From a virus: a stretch of DNA of 64,000 bases. Shown here piece after piece: positions 13,430-24,100 of the stretch. The notes under the pieces were generated by a model. It made no database searches and was not told the origin of the DNA. It worked only from the letters and a program-made list of their open reading frames with translations. The translations under genes were made by a program, and so were the position numbers. Numbering within the stretch: position 1 is the stretch's first letter; each line of letters begins with the position of its first letter. The DNA lies in IMG/VR virus record IMGVR_UViG_3300030202_002001, positions 1 through 64,000 of that record. One strand, written 5' to 3'.

Positions 13430-13609
13430 ATGGAAAAAAAATCGCATAGAATTTCAACTACTGTAAGGATCGATCCTGTAACGGATGAATATGTCGTGAG
13501 TCTGCCAGAGTCTTTCTGTAATGAGTTAGATTGGTATGAGGGTACGGAGATTGTGATGAATCTAGATGTTGATGGAGTGTTCCTTGAAGAGGACTATGAT
13601 GATGAGTGA
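13430..13609 (+). CDS. AbrB/MazE-like small protein (59 aa)
   Basis: Read directly from ATG 13430 to TGA 13609. Residues ~11-53 fit the SpoVT/AbrB swapped-hairpin pattern: TTVRIDPVTDEYVVSLPESF, then a helix NELDWYEGTEI, then VMNLDVDGVFLEE. The xVxLP...LxWxxGTxV arrangement is the family signature. Such domains bind DNA or act as antitoxins. No toxin is recognisable next to it. TATATAAGAG at 13401 could be its -10. It overlaps the next gene by 8 bp. Confidence 0.6.
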   Translation: MEKKSHRISTTVRIDPVTDEYVVSLPESFCNELDWYEGTEIVMNLDVDGVFLEEDYDDE

Positions 13610-13763
13610 GACAATCTTCCATGTTTATGATGGAGAGAAGTGTATCTTTGCAAGTCTGACCCCAGACGAATTAAAGAAGAAAATTATTAATAGTGAAATC
13701 GACCTGACAGACCACGAAGTCGAGATGGTCCGAGGCCCTGTTGACCCAGATTCGTCCTATTGA
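13602..13763 (+). CDS. Small protein of unknown function (53 aa)
   Basis: ATG 13602 (MSETIFHVYDGEKCIFAS) overlaps the AbrB-like stop and is preferred over an in-frame upstream start at 13566. A beta hairpin is followed by SLTPDELKKKI and EVEMVRGPVDPDSSY. Tight coupling suggests it works with the AbrB-like protein. Function unknown. Confidence 0.6.
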   Translation: MSETIFHVYDGEKCIFASLTPDELKKKIINSEIDLTDHEVEMVRGPVDPDSSY

Positions 13764-13809
13764 CTAGGACTATATAAACTGTTAGAATGATGAAGCGTAA
13801 TTAATCATT

Positions 13810-14568
13810 ATGGCTAAAGGATTTACTGTAAAAGCAAAAGCGCCCCAGAAGAAAGACGCAGAACCTGAATGGGATTATGATGCTGCCCGCGAGATGCTTA
13901 GGGGGAAAGCAATTGTATTCTGTCTTCCTGGTAGGGGTTGTTCATATACATTCATGAAGTCGTTCCTTCAACTGAGTTTTGACTTGGTTCAGATGGGCGC
14001 GAGTATTCAGATCTCACAAGACTACAGCAGTATGGTGAACTTCGCCCGCTGTAAGTGCTTGGGAGCAAATGTCCTTCGGGGTCCTGATCAGGTTCCCTGG
14101 GACGGCAAGTTGAAGTATGACTATCAACTTTGGATTGACTCGGATATTGTTTTCAATACTGAGAAGTTCCTGCAACTTGTTCTGATGGATCAGGACATTG
14201 CTGCTGGTTGGTACATGACTGAAGACGGTCGTACTACATCTGTTGCTCATTGGTTGGATGAAGGCGACTTCCGTAATAACGGTGGCGTCATGAACCACGA
14301 AACTGGTGAGACAATGACGAAGCGTAAGAAGCCCTTCACCGTAGACTACACAGGTTTCGGATGGGTGCTCATTAAGAATGGAGTCTTTGAGCATGAGGAG
14401 ATGAAGTATCCTTGGTTCGCTCCTAAGATGCAAGTCTTTGAGTCTGGCGATGTACAAGACATGTGTGGAGAGGATGTGAGTTTCTGTCTCGATGCAATCG
14501 AAGCAGGATTTGAGATCTGGTGTGATCCCCGTATCAGGGTCGGTCACGAGAAGACTCGGGTTATCTGA
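13810..14568 (+). CDS. GT-A family glycosyltransferase-like protein
   Basis: 252 aa. After a basic, probably flexible N-terminus (1-25), the core shows a Rossmann-like strand (KAIVFCLPGRG, 33-43). A DxD-type metal/nucleotide-sugar motif follows in LWIDSDIVF (D110-S-D112). GED (220-222) precedes a helix where GT2 enzymes keep the catalytic base, and VGHEKTR (244-250) matches a C-terminal metal-binding His. Such enzymes transfer a sugar from a nucleotide sugar. The target here is unknown and may be a virion protein, host envelope glycan or DNA. It lies just ahead of the baseplate operon. Confidence 0.7.
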   Translation: MAKGFTVKAKAPQKKDAEPEWDYDAAREMLRGKAIVFCLPGRGCSYTFMKSFLQLSFDLVQMGASIQISQDYSSMVNFARCKCLGANVLRGPDQVPWDGKLKYDYQLWIDSDIVFNTEKFLQLVLMDQDIAAGWYMTEDGRTTSVAHWLDEGDFRNNGGVMNHETGETMTKRKKPFTVDYTGFGWVLIKNGVFEHEEMKYPWFAPKMQVFESGDVQDMCGEDVSFCLDAIEAGFEIWCDPRIRVGHEKTRVI

Positions 14569-14573
14569 TAACG

Positions 14574-14741
14574 ATGACAGTCTACACAATCTATGTTGAT
14601 GGTGCTGAGAGGCACACCGATGTGAGTGAAGACGAGTTCATGGATATAATGGATGAGTATGCCTACTCTTATTATCAGACAGGCACTCCTCATCCAAGCA
14701 ACATTTCACATATTATGAAGGAGACACATGGCCAAGATTAA
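14574..14741 (+). CDS. Small acidic protein (55 aa)
   Basis: ATG 14574, 5 bp after the glycosyltransferase stop. MTVYTIYVDGAERHTDVSEDEF begins with a beta hairpin, then a helix DIMDEYAYSYYQ. It overlaps the next gene by 14 bp. No domain recognised. Confidence 0.55.
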   Translation: MTVYTIYVDGAERHTDVSEDEFMDIMDEYAYSYYQTGTPHPSNISHIMKETHGQD

Positions 14742-14877
14742 AAAATCGATGCTCGGTGGCACATTTATTGAAGCAACCCCCAAAAAAACTCGGCAGGGTA
14801 ACGGTAAGCATACAAAACTTAGCGCGACGAGCGCGAACGCGGCTCGTAAAAGGTATCGTGGACAAGGTAAAAAATGA
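14728..14877 (+). CDS. Small very basic protein (49 aa)
   Basis: ATG 14728 to TGA 14877. Rich in Lys and Arg (MAKIKKSMLGG, TPKKTRQGNGKHTKL, ANAARKRYRGQGKK), the composition of a nucleic-acid-binding or internal head peptide. Similar MAKIKKS-type proteins are, as far as I remember, common in cyanophages. Its stop overlaps the next start (ATGA). Confidence 0.6.
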   Translation: MAKIKKSMLGGTFIEATPKKTRQGNGKHTKLSATSANAARKRYRGQGKK

Positions 14878-15596
14878 GTCAACTTATCATCAATCTTCCT
14901 TCACAAAAGGTCTGGGTTCGTAAAGAATACCTTAGAGATCTTAAAGATGGATTTGGTGAGTTTGTAGAGGGCGTTTGGGTATCGTGTAAATCGATTCCTG
15001 GACGCGCTTTTTATTTTGAGACATACTTACCTGAGTATGGAGCAATGTTTGACAAACTCCCTATCTCTGCATTCTTGTCGCGCCCCGAAACGCCGACGCC
15101 CGATCTGGATCTCCCTAACCTACAGTTCTGGAACTGCATGGACTATGGCGTCAGATGCCTTGAGAAGCAGTTTATCGGGTCAATGGACTTCGAGGTACGC
15201 ACACGCAACTTTGGATCAATGAGGGGCGAATACTGCTTCACTCTGGACAACTATCATCCAGATTGTGATACTACAAATAGTAATGTGAGTGAAGTTCCTG
15301 ACGAACACAAATCACATAACTGTATTGAGTTGGATAATGGCCAGTTCTGTTTGTATCCCAATAACCGAACTCGGATCTATGATCTGTCAATTACACCAGA
15401 GAATCCTAAGACACCTGATTTTAAGGTAAGTACAAAATACTTCCAAGTAGAGAATGGTATTAGATGGGGTCGCTTAGGCGATACTGATGAGTATTTCTGG
15501 GAGACAGAAGAGGAACAACGATCTAATGATAATCTGATGGCAGATATTGATGATCAATACTCTCATCATTTTGATCATGACAACCCAAATAAATAG
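14874..15596 (+). CDS. Conserved cyanophage-type protein of unknown function (240 aa)
   Basis: ATGA overlap with the basic protein. Begins MSQLIINLPSQKVWVRKEYL, then alternating beta structure with many aromatic and acidic residues (ETYLPEYGAMFDKLP, GEYCFTLDNYHPD). The C-terminus is Asp-, His- and Asn-rich (FDHDNPNK). No catalytic motif identified. Its place just before gp25 suggests a virion or assembly role, but that is context only. Confidence 0.6.
   Translation: MSQLIINLPSQKVWVRKEYLRDLKDGFGEFVEGVWVSCKSIPGRAFYFETYLPEYGAMFDKLPISAFLSRPETPTPDLDLPNLQFWNCMDYGVRCLEKQFIGSMDFEVRTRNFGSMRGEYCFTLDNYHPDCDTTNSNVSEVPDEHKSHNCIELDNGQFCLYPNNRTRIYDLSITPENPKTPDFKVSTKYFQVENGIRWGRLGDTDEYFWETEEEQRSNDNLMADIDDQYSHHFDHDNPNK
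15588..15595 (+). promoter_or_regulatory. Late promoter motif AATAAATA
   Basis: Overlaps the stop codon of the 240-aa gene, 20 bp before the next ATG (15615). T4-type late promoter core. Confidence 0.55.
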
Positions 15597-15614
15597 CAAA
15601 ATAGGAATCTAACT

Positions 15615-15764
15615 ATGACAGAACCAAAAAGCGACTTTTTAGACAATCTTGCTGCCCATCAGCATGAGAAATTGCTTCGCGAAGTAGTGGGTGAAGGCAA
15701 AAAAGATCTCAAAAGACAAACCTTATTGTCCGAAGAGGTAGATACTGACCTAGAGACCCTATAA
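15615..15764 (+). CDS. Small charged protein (49 aa)
   Basis: Read directly from ATG 15615 to TAA 15764 (MTEPKSDFLDNLAAHQHEKLL..., ending VDTDLETL). Helical and highly charged. The late promoter for gp25 overlaps its stop. Function unknown. Confidence 0.55.
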   Translation: MTEPKSDFLDNLAAHQHEKLLREVVGEGKKDLKRQTLLSEEVDTDLETL

Positions 15765-15767
15765 ATA
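15760..15767 (+). promoter_or_regulatory. T4-type late promoter TATAAATA (baseplate operon)
   Basis: Perfect TATAAATA, 24 bp before the gp25 ATG. It is the probable start of the gp25-gp6-(gp7 slot) late transcript. Confidence 0.8.
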
Positions 15768-15790
15768 AGCTTGAAATATAGTGTCATTTC

Positions 15791-16189
15791 ATGCCTGAAA
15801 CCAATTCACAGGCGTTTCAGGACATTAGTTTGTCCTTTAAAGCACACCCTGTAACTGGTGACATCCAAGTTCTTAGGAATGAGGATGCGATTAAGCGTGC
15901 TGTGAGGAATTTGGTCCAAACAATCCCTGGAGAAAGACCTTTTCAGGATACTGTTGGTACTGATGTTACCAGTTCACTGTTTGATTTTGTTGATTTTGGT
16001 TCAGCGAACCTAATTTCTCAACAAATTTTTGATGTTTTGAGTAATTATGAGTCTAGGATAGCAAATACTAAGGTCGTAGTGCGTCCAAATCCTGATGATA
16101 ATGCATTTGATATCTTAATTAACTACGATATTGTTGGTGATGAGTTCCCTAGGCAAGAATTTCAGTTTATTTTAGAGCCAACTAGGTAA
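15791..16189 (+). CDS. gp25: Baseplate wedge subunit gp25
   Basis: 132 aa, the same length as T4 gp25, with the GPW/gp25 lysozyme-like-fold signature: a disordered start, VRNLVQTIPGERPFQ (~39-53), SSLFDFVDF (~61-69), then the NYDIVGDEFPRQEFQF end strand. In T4, gp25 joins the wedge to the inner baseplate and nucleates sheath assembly. It is followed after 4 bp by gp6, and expression is from the TATAAATA at 15760. Confidence 0.95.
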   Translation: MPETNSQAFQDISLSFKAHPVTGDIQVLRNEDAIKRAVRNLVQTIPGERPFQDTVGTDVTSSLFDFVDFGSANLISQQIFDVLSNYESRIANTKVVVRPNPDDNAFDILINYDIVGDEFPRQEFQFILEPTR

Positions 16190-16193
16190 GAAA

Positions 16194-18113
16194 ATGCCAT
16201 CTTTTAAGTACACTAATCTAAATTTCGACCAAATTAAGGGTTCTATTAAGGATTACTTGAGGTCAAACTCAGAATTTGCTGATTTTGACTTTGAGGGATC
16301 GAATATGTCCCTGTTAATTGATATTTTAGCGTACAATACTTACATTACGGCATTCAATAGCAATATGGTTGCCAATGAATCCTTCTTGGATTCAGCAACT
16401 TTGAGAGAAAATGTCGTTTCTCTTGCAAGAAACATCGGGTATGTTCCCAGATCGCGTAAAGCAGCGGAATGTATCATCAATTTAGAGTTTAAATTCAACG
16501 GAAACAGCACAACTGTCAGTCTGAAGAATGGATTAGTTGTTGTTGGTAGTGTTGATAATACGGCTTATGTGTTTTCTATCCCAGAAGACATCGTTGCAAG
16601 CAGTCCAATCGACGCAGGAGGCACTGCTGGGTCAAATCCTCCGCGTACAGCAAACTTTAATAATATTACAGTCTTTCAAGGATCGTTTTTAACAAAATCT
16701 TTCCTCGTAAACGGAAGCACAGATCAAAGATTTATCATTGACAACTCAAATGTTGACATTGACACTCTTAGAGTCAATGTTAAAAAGTCTGGAGCAACTG
16801 CTGGACTGTCATTTTCCAAAGTTGACAACATTATTGGCGTTACGAAAGACTCAAATATATTTTTAACACAAGAAGCACCAAATGAGACCTACGAATTACT
16901 ATTCGGAGACGGTCTTTTTGGTTCAAAGTTAGAACAGGGCGATACAGTCGAAATTAGTTACATTGTCACCGATGGAAAATTCGGTAATGAAGGCAAAAAC
17001 TTCATATTTTCGGGTGATGTTCGTGATGATGCCGATAATTCTTTGGTATCTACCAATATAGTCAATGTAACGACTGTTCAGAGCGCCCGTAGTGGCGGTG
17101 AGATCGAGCCAGTTGACTCTATACGATACTTTGCACCTAGAATGTACTCCGCGCAGAACAGGGCGGTTACACCTAGGGACTATGAGGCCATCATTCAGAG
17201 AATTTACGCAAATACAGAGTCAGTTTCTGTTGTTGGTGGTGAAGAGTTGGACCCTCCAGAGTTCGGAACGGTGGTTTTGAGCATCAAACCCGTAAATGGC
17301 ACATTCTTGTCTGACTTTACTAAGCAGAATATCTTGAATGGTCTGAAGAGTTATGCAATTGCTGGTATTAATCAAAGAATCGAAGATCTGAAGATCTTAT
17401 ACATCGAACTTGACACTTCAGTTTACTACAATAACACAATTTTTGATAATAAGAACGAATTGAAAGCAGAAGTTACCGCTTCTTTGGAAACTTATGGTAA
17501 ATCTACAAATTTAAATAAGTTTGGAGGTAGATTTAAATATTCTGAAGCGCAAAATATCATCGATAGCACAAATAATTCAATTACATCCAATATTACAAAG
17601 GTAACAATTCGTAGAGATCTTAAAGTTCTTGCCGATACGACTGCTCAATATGAATTATGCTTCGGAAACCAATTCCATATCTTACCTGGAGGGGGAACAG
17701 TCAAGTCTACGGGATTCACAATTGCAGGTGATCCTGAATTTGTATATTTGACCGATATCCCTAGAGGTGATGGTCAATTTGGAGATATTGCTATTTTCAA
17801 ACCCGCAAAACTGGAAGGTGAATCTGAAGAGGTTGTTATCAAATCTGCAGGAACAGTAGATTACTTAAAAGGTGAAATTTTACTTAACGCCGTCACTATT
17901 ACCTCTACAGTCAAAAATGATAACATTGTTGAAGTGCAGGCATACCCAGAATCTAATGATGTTATCGGATTGAAAGATATTTACCTCAGTCTAGATCTAT
18001 CAAATTCTGAGATAAATATCGTGAGAGACACGATTTCTTCTGGCCAGCAAATTTCTGGCATTGGATACCAAATCACATCTAGCTACTCCAACGGATCGCT
18101 AATCAGACAGTAG
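16194..18113 (+). CDS. gp6: Baseplate wedge subunit gp6
   Basis: 639 aa against 660 in T4. The N-terminus (FKYTNLNFDQIKGSIKDYL), NMSLLIDILAYNTYITAFNSNM, described in pieces, and LARNIGYVPRSRKAA are typical gp6/J-like baseplate features. AVTPRDYEAIIQRIY (~321-335) is the common baseplate-J motif. gp6 dimers form the ring of heterotrimeric wedges (gp6-gp6-gp7) that opens during contraction. It is sandwiched between gp25 (4-bp gap) and the gp7-slot gene (1-bp gap). Confidence 0.95.
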   Translation: MPSFKYTNLNFDQIKGSIKDYLRSNSEFADFDFEGSNMSLLIDILAYNTYITAFNSNMVANESFLDSATLRENVVSLARNIGYVPRSRKAAECIINLEFKFNGNSTTVSLKNGLVVVGSVDNTAYVFSIPEDIVASSPIDAGGTAGSNPPRTANFNNITVFQGSFLTKSFLVNGSTDQRFIIDNSNVDIDTLRVNVKKSGATAGLSFSKVDNIIGVTKDSNIFLTQEAPNETYELLFGDGLFGSKLEQGDTVEISYIVTDGKFGNEGKNFIFSGDVRDDADNSLVSTNIVNVTTVQSARSGGEIEPVDSIRYFAPRMYSAQNRAVTPRDYEAIIQRIYANTESVSVVGGEELDPPEFGTVVLSIKPVNGTFLSDFTKQNILNGLKSYAIAGINQRIEDLKILYIELDTSVYYNNTIFDNKNELKAEVTASLETYGKSTNLNKFGGRFKYSEAQNIIDSTNNSITSNITKVTIRRDLKVLADTTAQYELCFGNQFHILPGGGTVKSTGFTIAGDPEFVYLTDIPRGDGQFGDIAIFKPAKLEGESEEVVIKSAGTVDYLKGEILLNAVTITSTVKNDNIVEVQAYPESNDVIGLKDIYLSLDLSNSEINIVRDTISSGQQISGIGYQITSSYSNGSLIRQ

Positions 18114-18114
18114 G

Positions 18115-21100
18115 ATGATAGAAACAAACTCCCCATTAAGCCCACGGGTAAAGACATATCAGACTATTTCTGAATCTATACCCGAATTTGCGATATCGGA
18201 AAATCCAAAGTTTGTTGATTTTTTAACTCAGTATTATATCTCACAGGATTACCAAGGTGGACCTGCAGATATTGCTGAGAATATTGATGCATACATCAAA
18301 ATTGATAATCTTACTGTAGATGTAATTAGAGGCGGGACAACACTAACAAATACCATTTCTGCAACTGATGATGTACTCACAGTAGAAAGCACGGATGGAT
18401 ATCCCGATAAACATGGTCTAATTAAGATTGATAATGAGATTATAACCTATGACCAAAAAACTCAAACTAGTTTTACTGGATGTACGAGAGGGTTCAGCGG
18501 GATTAGTTCCTACTCTGCACCTAATAATCCTGGGAATTTAGTCTGGCAGCAAACTGTTGCTGCAGAGCATCTTAGTGGTGCCGCTGCTCAGAATGTTAGT
18601 GCTCTTTTCCTAAAAGAGTTCTACAAGAAATTGAAGTCCATGTATGCTCCTGGTTTAGAAGGAGTGAACCTGTCACCTCAACTGGATATTAATAATTTCA
18701 TTAAAGAAGCGAGAAGTTTATATGAATCAAAGGGAACTGAGGATTCTTTCAAGATTCTCTTCAAAGCGTTATTTGGAATTGACCCCAAAATCAACGATCT
18801 TGAGAAATATCTCATCAAACCCTCATATGCAAACTATGTAAGGAGAAAAACACTCTCTCTTGAGTTAATTTCTGGAGACCCCGCAAAACTTGTAGGTGAA
18901 ACTCTCTATCAGGACAATGATCCACTGAACGATAAGTTCAATGCGGCATCTGGTCCTATTTCTGAAGTTTCCAACATCAGAGACAACTATTTTAAATTAT
19001 CACTCTTTACTGGTTTTGATGAAAGATCACTTACTGATGGTATTTTCGTAGTTCCTGGTAAAACTAGAAATATTGGTGACATTGGTATTGGTGCGTCTGT
19101 ACTTACAGTTGATTCCACAATCGGATTCTCTAGCACAGGCACTCTGTCTATTGGAGCAACAACTTACACTTATGGACAGAAGAGTATTAATCAGTTCTTT
19201 GAGGTATCTCCACCAGTTAAGGATACAATTAAAAATAATACTGATATTTCTGCTCCTAACATCGTTTATGGTTTTGAGGAAGGAGATTCTAGTAAAAGAG
19301 TAGAATTTAAGGTCACTGGTGTACTTAACAAATTCCTCTCAAACGAGGTTTTGACAAGCCTTGATGATGACTCATCTATTAGAATTAGAAACCTGGGTAG
19401 ATTGATCGATAACCCAGAAATCAACAGAGGATACGAAGAAATTTTCTTCAATTCCTGGGTTTACAATACATCTACTAGATATGAGATTGATTCCTTCGGT
19501 GGATCCAGTTTTCTTCTGACTGGAACCCTTGATAAGAGTAGTTTGCGTAAAAATGATAAAGTTGATATTGTTAATAGAAATTCTGAGTTAGTTGCAGCAA
19601 CTGGACTGACTGTTGCGTCGGTGAATACTTCTACAAACACTGTTACTCTTTCTGGTAACATTCCTACACTGGATTCTTCATTAAAATACGATATTCGTCG
19701 AGTCCAATTCAAAGCAAGTTCTTCAACCGTCCCTATTAAGGGTGGACAAGATCAATTATTGGCAGATATTAATAATTCTTATATTGAAACTGAAAATGAA
19801 TCTGCAACTGGCAAAAGAGAGGGTTATGTAGCGTCTAGTTCTCTTCCTAGTTATCTTATTAATTCAGATAAAATTAGATCCACATTAATTGCCCCTACTG
19901 TCGCTCTTGGAAACTTTGACAACTACAATAGTGTAGAAGATGCATACTCTACACTTGCATTTACCAATGATGTTCCGTTTAGAACTGGTGACGAGATTAC
20001 ATATGTTCCTTCAGAGGGAACAGTTGCTATTAGTGGTCTTGAGCAAAAGAATTACTTTGTAAAAGTACTTAATCCTGCTAATAGGATTGAATTGTACACA
20101 TCTCGTGCCTTTATTAAGGCACAATTACCCGAATACTTCAATCCAATCGGATCTGGAGGAACTCATGACTTTATTCTTGCATCTCAAGGAAAAAGAGAGA
20201 TTTTTCCATCTAGACCTATTCGTAGATTTACTCTAGAGCAAAATCTCAAGAGTGGAAAAGAAGCACAGACAACATCTGAGGTTACTGCAGATGGTAATAC
20301 GGGTATGCTTGTTAATGGCCTTGAAATTCTCAATTATAAGGGAGAAGATCAGGTTTTCTATGGTCCTTTAAGTGCCATTAATGTTTTAAGTGGTGGTACT
20401 GGATATGATGTTCAAAATCCTCCAAATATCACTATTACTGATTCTACAGTTAGTGTAGCGAATACTGCTGGAGGTATTGTTTCTGTTGCAGGGACGGTTT
20501 CTGCCGTTTTTGTTGATCCAGTAGACTTTGACATTGATAAAGTTATTAGTGTTCAAATATTTGGAGGTAATGGTTCTGGAGCGCGTGGTAGAGCATTACT
20601 TGAGGAAAGATACCGTGAGATTCCCTTTAGCGGCATCAGCACCCTTTCTGGAGGCAATGTAGAGGCAGTTAATGACAGGTTTACCTTTGGATCCAATCAC
20701 AATTTAGTAACTGGCAATAGAATTGTTTATGACAGCAATGGAAATAGCAATTTAGGTATTGCTACTACTGGTGGATCAAAAGATGAGTTGACCCTAATGA
20801 GTGGTCAAGATTACTATGTAAGATCTTCTGGCAATCTCTCTCTATTCCTTCATTACTCAAAATCCGACTCTGTTCTAGGAATCAATACAATTTCTATCTC
20901 AGAAGATGCTGCATCTAGCAATAGTGGTCAGCATATCTTCAGAACTTTTGAGAAGAAGAAAACAATCTCTAGAATCAATATTGAGGATAGTGGTAGTGGA
21001 TATGCAAGTAGAAAATTATATGTAAAACCCGTAGGTATCAATACATTTGCTGATAGTGTGTATTTTGAGAATCACGGATTTGTCGATGGAGATATTGTAA

Positions 21101-24100
21101 ATTATTCCTTTGAAACCACTGGTATCACTGGATTAAGCACAACAAAACAATATAAAGTATTGAGATTAAGCGACTCTTCTTTTAGATTAGCAGAGTCTGG
21201 TAATAAGGGCGATGTATTACCTACTGATACGAATTACGATAAGAGAATCCATGCATTCTTAGATTCTCATGGATCTGGTCTTCAAAGATTTGAATATCCC
21301 GAAATTCAATGTACTGTTAAGGTATTAACCGAAGATCAGCAGGAACAGGAACTCACAGCAACACCAATTGTAAGAGGTGATATTACAGATGTAGTTCTGT
21401 ACGAACCAGGAGCTAATTATGGTTCTACAATTATTAATTTCCTCAATCCGCCAACTATTTCTGTTCCTAGAGGATCTTTAGGTCAAATTGGTCTGATTTT
21501 CTCTAATGGTAGAATTATTACCGCATTTGTTCAAGCTGGTGGTAGTGGTTACTCTGGTCCTCCTGATATTCAAGTTTCTAGTGCTAGCACAGAGGCTAAC
21601 GGTGCCGTTCTCAGAGCAATTGTAAATGACACTGGTAATATTACTGAGGTTAAGGTAATTTCTGGCGGTGTTGGATATGCTGCTAGTACTACTTCAGTAG
21701 CAATCACTCCAGTAGGAAGCAACTTAAGACTTGAGGCAGCATTAAGACCATTATTGATTAATAAGTCATATGGACTCAATGATACCGAATTAGATTACCT
21801 TGCCCCCTTTGGGGATGGTGTTGCAGTCAACTATATTGGTTATGGTAACTCTATCAGAAATTTCTTTGAGGATGATGGATCTAGCCACTCTCCTATCATT
21901 GGTTGGGCATATGATGGCAATCCAATTTACGGTCCATATGGATTAGAAGATCCTGATAACATCCAGTCTGATGTTAAGAGACAAGTGACTAGTTATAATA
22001 TTAATGCTACAAATATTGAAAATCGTCCTCCTATTTCAGAGTTTCCGTATGGATCACTGATTGAGGATTATGTTTACGACGGATCTGGAGATCTTGATGA
22101 ACATAATGGTAAGTTCACCAAAACTCCCGACTTTCCTAAAGGCGTTTATGCATATTTTGCGTCTGTAGATAATATCAATAAACCACTCTTCCCATATTTC
22201 ATCGGAGATACTTTCCGTAGTTTTGCCATTCCAGAAAACACTGTTAGGGGTTTGGTAATTGATCAGACCAACTTTGACTTTGAAAGTTCTAAGTTGGTAA
22301 GAAACACCTTCCCATATAACATCTTTGGCGATGGTAAGGTATATGATTATGTCTTCCAACCTTACAAAACCAATAACCAAGAAGCAAGACCAGATAGTTT
22401 AGGTGTTGGTTCAATTACCAGTATTGATGTATCTTTCCGTGGATCTGGTTATAGTGTAAATGATAAACTTGTTTTTGATGAGACTGGAACTAATGGCGGC
22501 GGAGTTTCTGCAGAAGTTCAACAAATTTTTGGAGCGGATATTGCTAAAGTAAGTAGTCAGATTGTATCTTTCTCGAATATGCCGTTTAAGGTAGGAAGAG
22601 AAAGAACAACATTTAAAATCTCCCCATATCATGAGTTTAAGGAAAATGATTTTGTAAGAATTACTGGTGTCAGCACATTTGTTTCTGGTATAGAAGAATT
22701 CCACAAAATTTCTGTAACTCCTTATTTTACAAATCTTGAGCAAGATGGATATTCTGGAATTGTTACTGATTTAAAAGTCAATCTTGTTCCACCAAATGTT
22801 TCCGCTGGTGATTCTATCGGGATTGGAACAGAAACAATGCGTATTCTTAACGCATTCCCAAGTGAAAAAATTCTTAGAGTAGAAAGGTATGCTGGATTTG
22901 CTACAGCTGCTGTAGGTGCTGCTGTTACCTATTTTACTAGCGAGTTTAGTTTCCCACTTAAAGAAACTACCCCAATTGATTCTAGATTCCAAGAATTTTA
23001 TTATTTCAATCCTAAAGAGTCTGTTGGAGTTGGAACCACAGTTGGTTTCTCCACATCCGTAAATGTTTCATTGAATGGAGTAACTAAAACTAGATCAATT
23101 ATCTCACAATCTATTCATATTGGTGAGCATGATCTTAAAACTAATGATTTAGTCACATTCAGTAAAAATGGAAATGCAGTAATCAATGCTACTGATTCAA
23201 TTAGTCCTTATACTGCTCCCAGTGCTCTTGGATCAAGTCTATATGCAGTTCGTAAGACTTCCACTACGATTGGTCTTAAGACCTCTCCTGATGGCGCAGA
23301 GCTCTTCTTCACTAACACTGGTGATGATGCTGCAAATTATTATTTCCAGACAAATTATAATCAGGAAACTTCTGATGTTGAAAGAGGTGAATTAACTGTT
23401 CAAACCACTGGCGCACATAATCTTAGTATTGGTGATAGAGTAAACCTCACAGTAAAACCTGGTCTTACCACTGGAATTGGACCAAATGAAGATATTACAG
23501 TCAAACTATTAGATAATAACTTAATTATTAATCCTATTGATCTACCCACAACGGGTGTCAATACGGTAACAAATACTTTCACTATTTCTGATCATGGTTT
23601 GGAAACTGGATTCAAAGTCTTGGCCTATGGTGCTTTGGGTATTGAGGATACTCTTCCCGATAGGTTATTCCAAAGAGCATACTTTGTCCTGAAGGTTGAT
23701 AATGATCAGTTCCAATTATCAGATTCTAGAAGTCAGTTATTCTTAGATCCTCCAGAAGTTGTAAATGTAACTGGCGTTGGATCTACGGGACAAACAATAA
23801 ATCCAATCAATCCACCTCTACAGATAACTAAAAATAATAATGTAGTATTTAATTTGAACGATCCATCACTTCTTGGTGGTAAATTAAAAATCTTCTACGA
23901 TAGCAATTACTTCAATGAGTTTGTAGGAAGTGGAACTACGGATAATTTAGAGGTTGTCAATGTCAATACGGTTGGACTTGGAACTACAGTTCCATCTGAC
24001 ATGGCTAAATTGACATTAAATTATAATAATTCGTTTACAAGCGAAGTTTATTATGGTTTGGAAAAAGGTGGTTATATGTCAACCTCGGATACTGGGGTTG

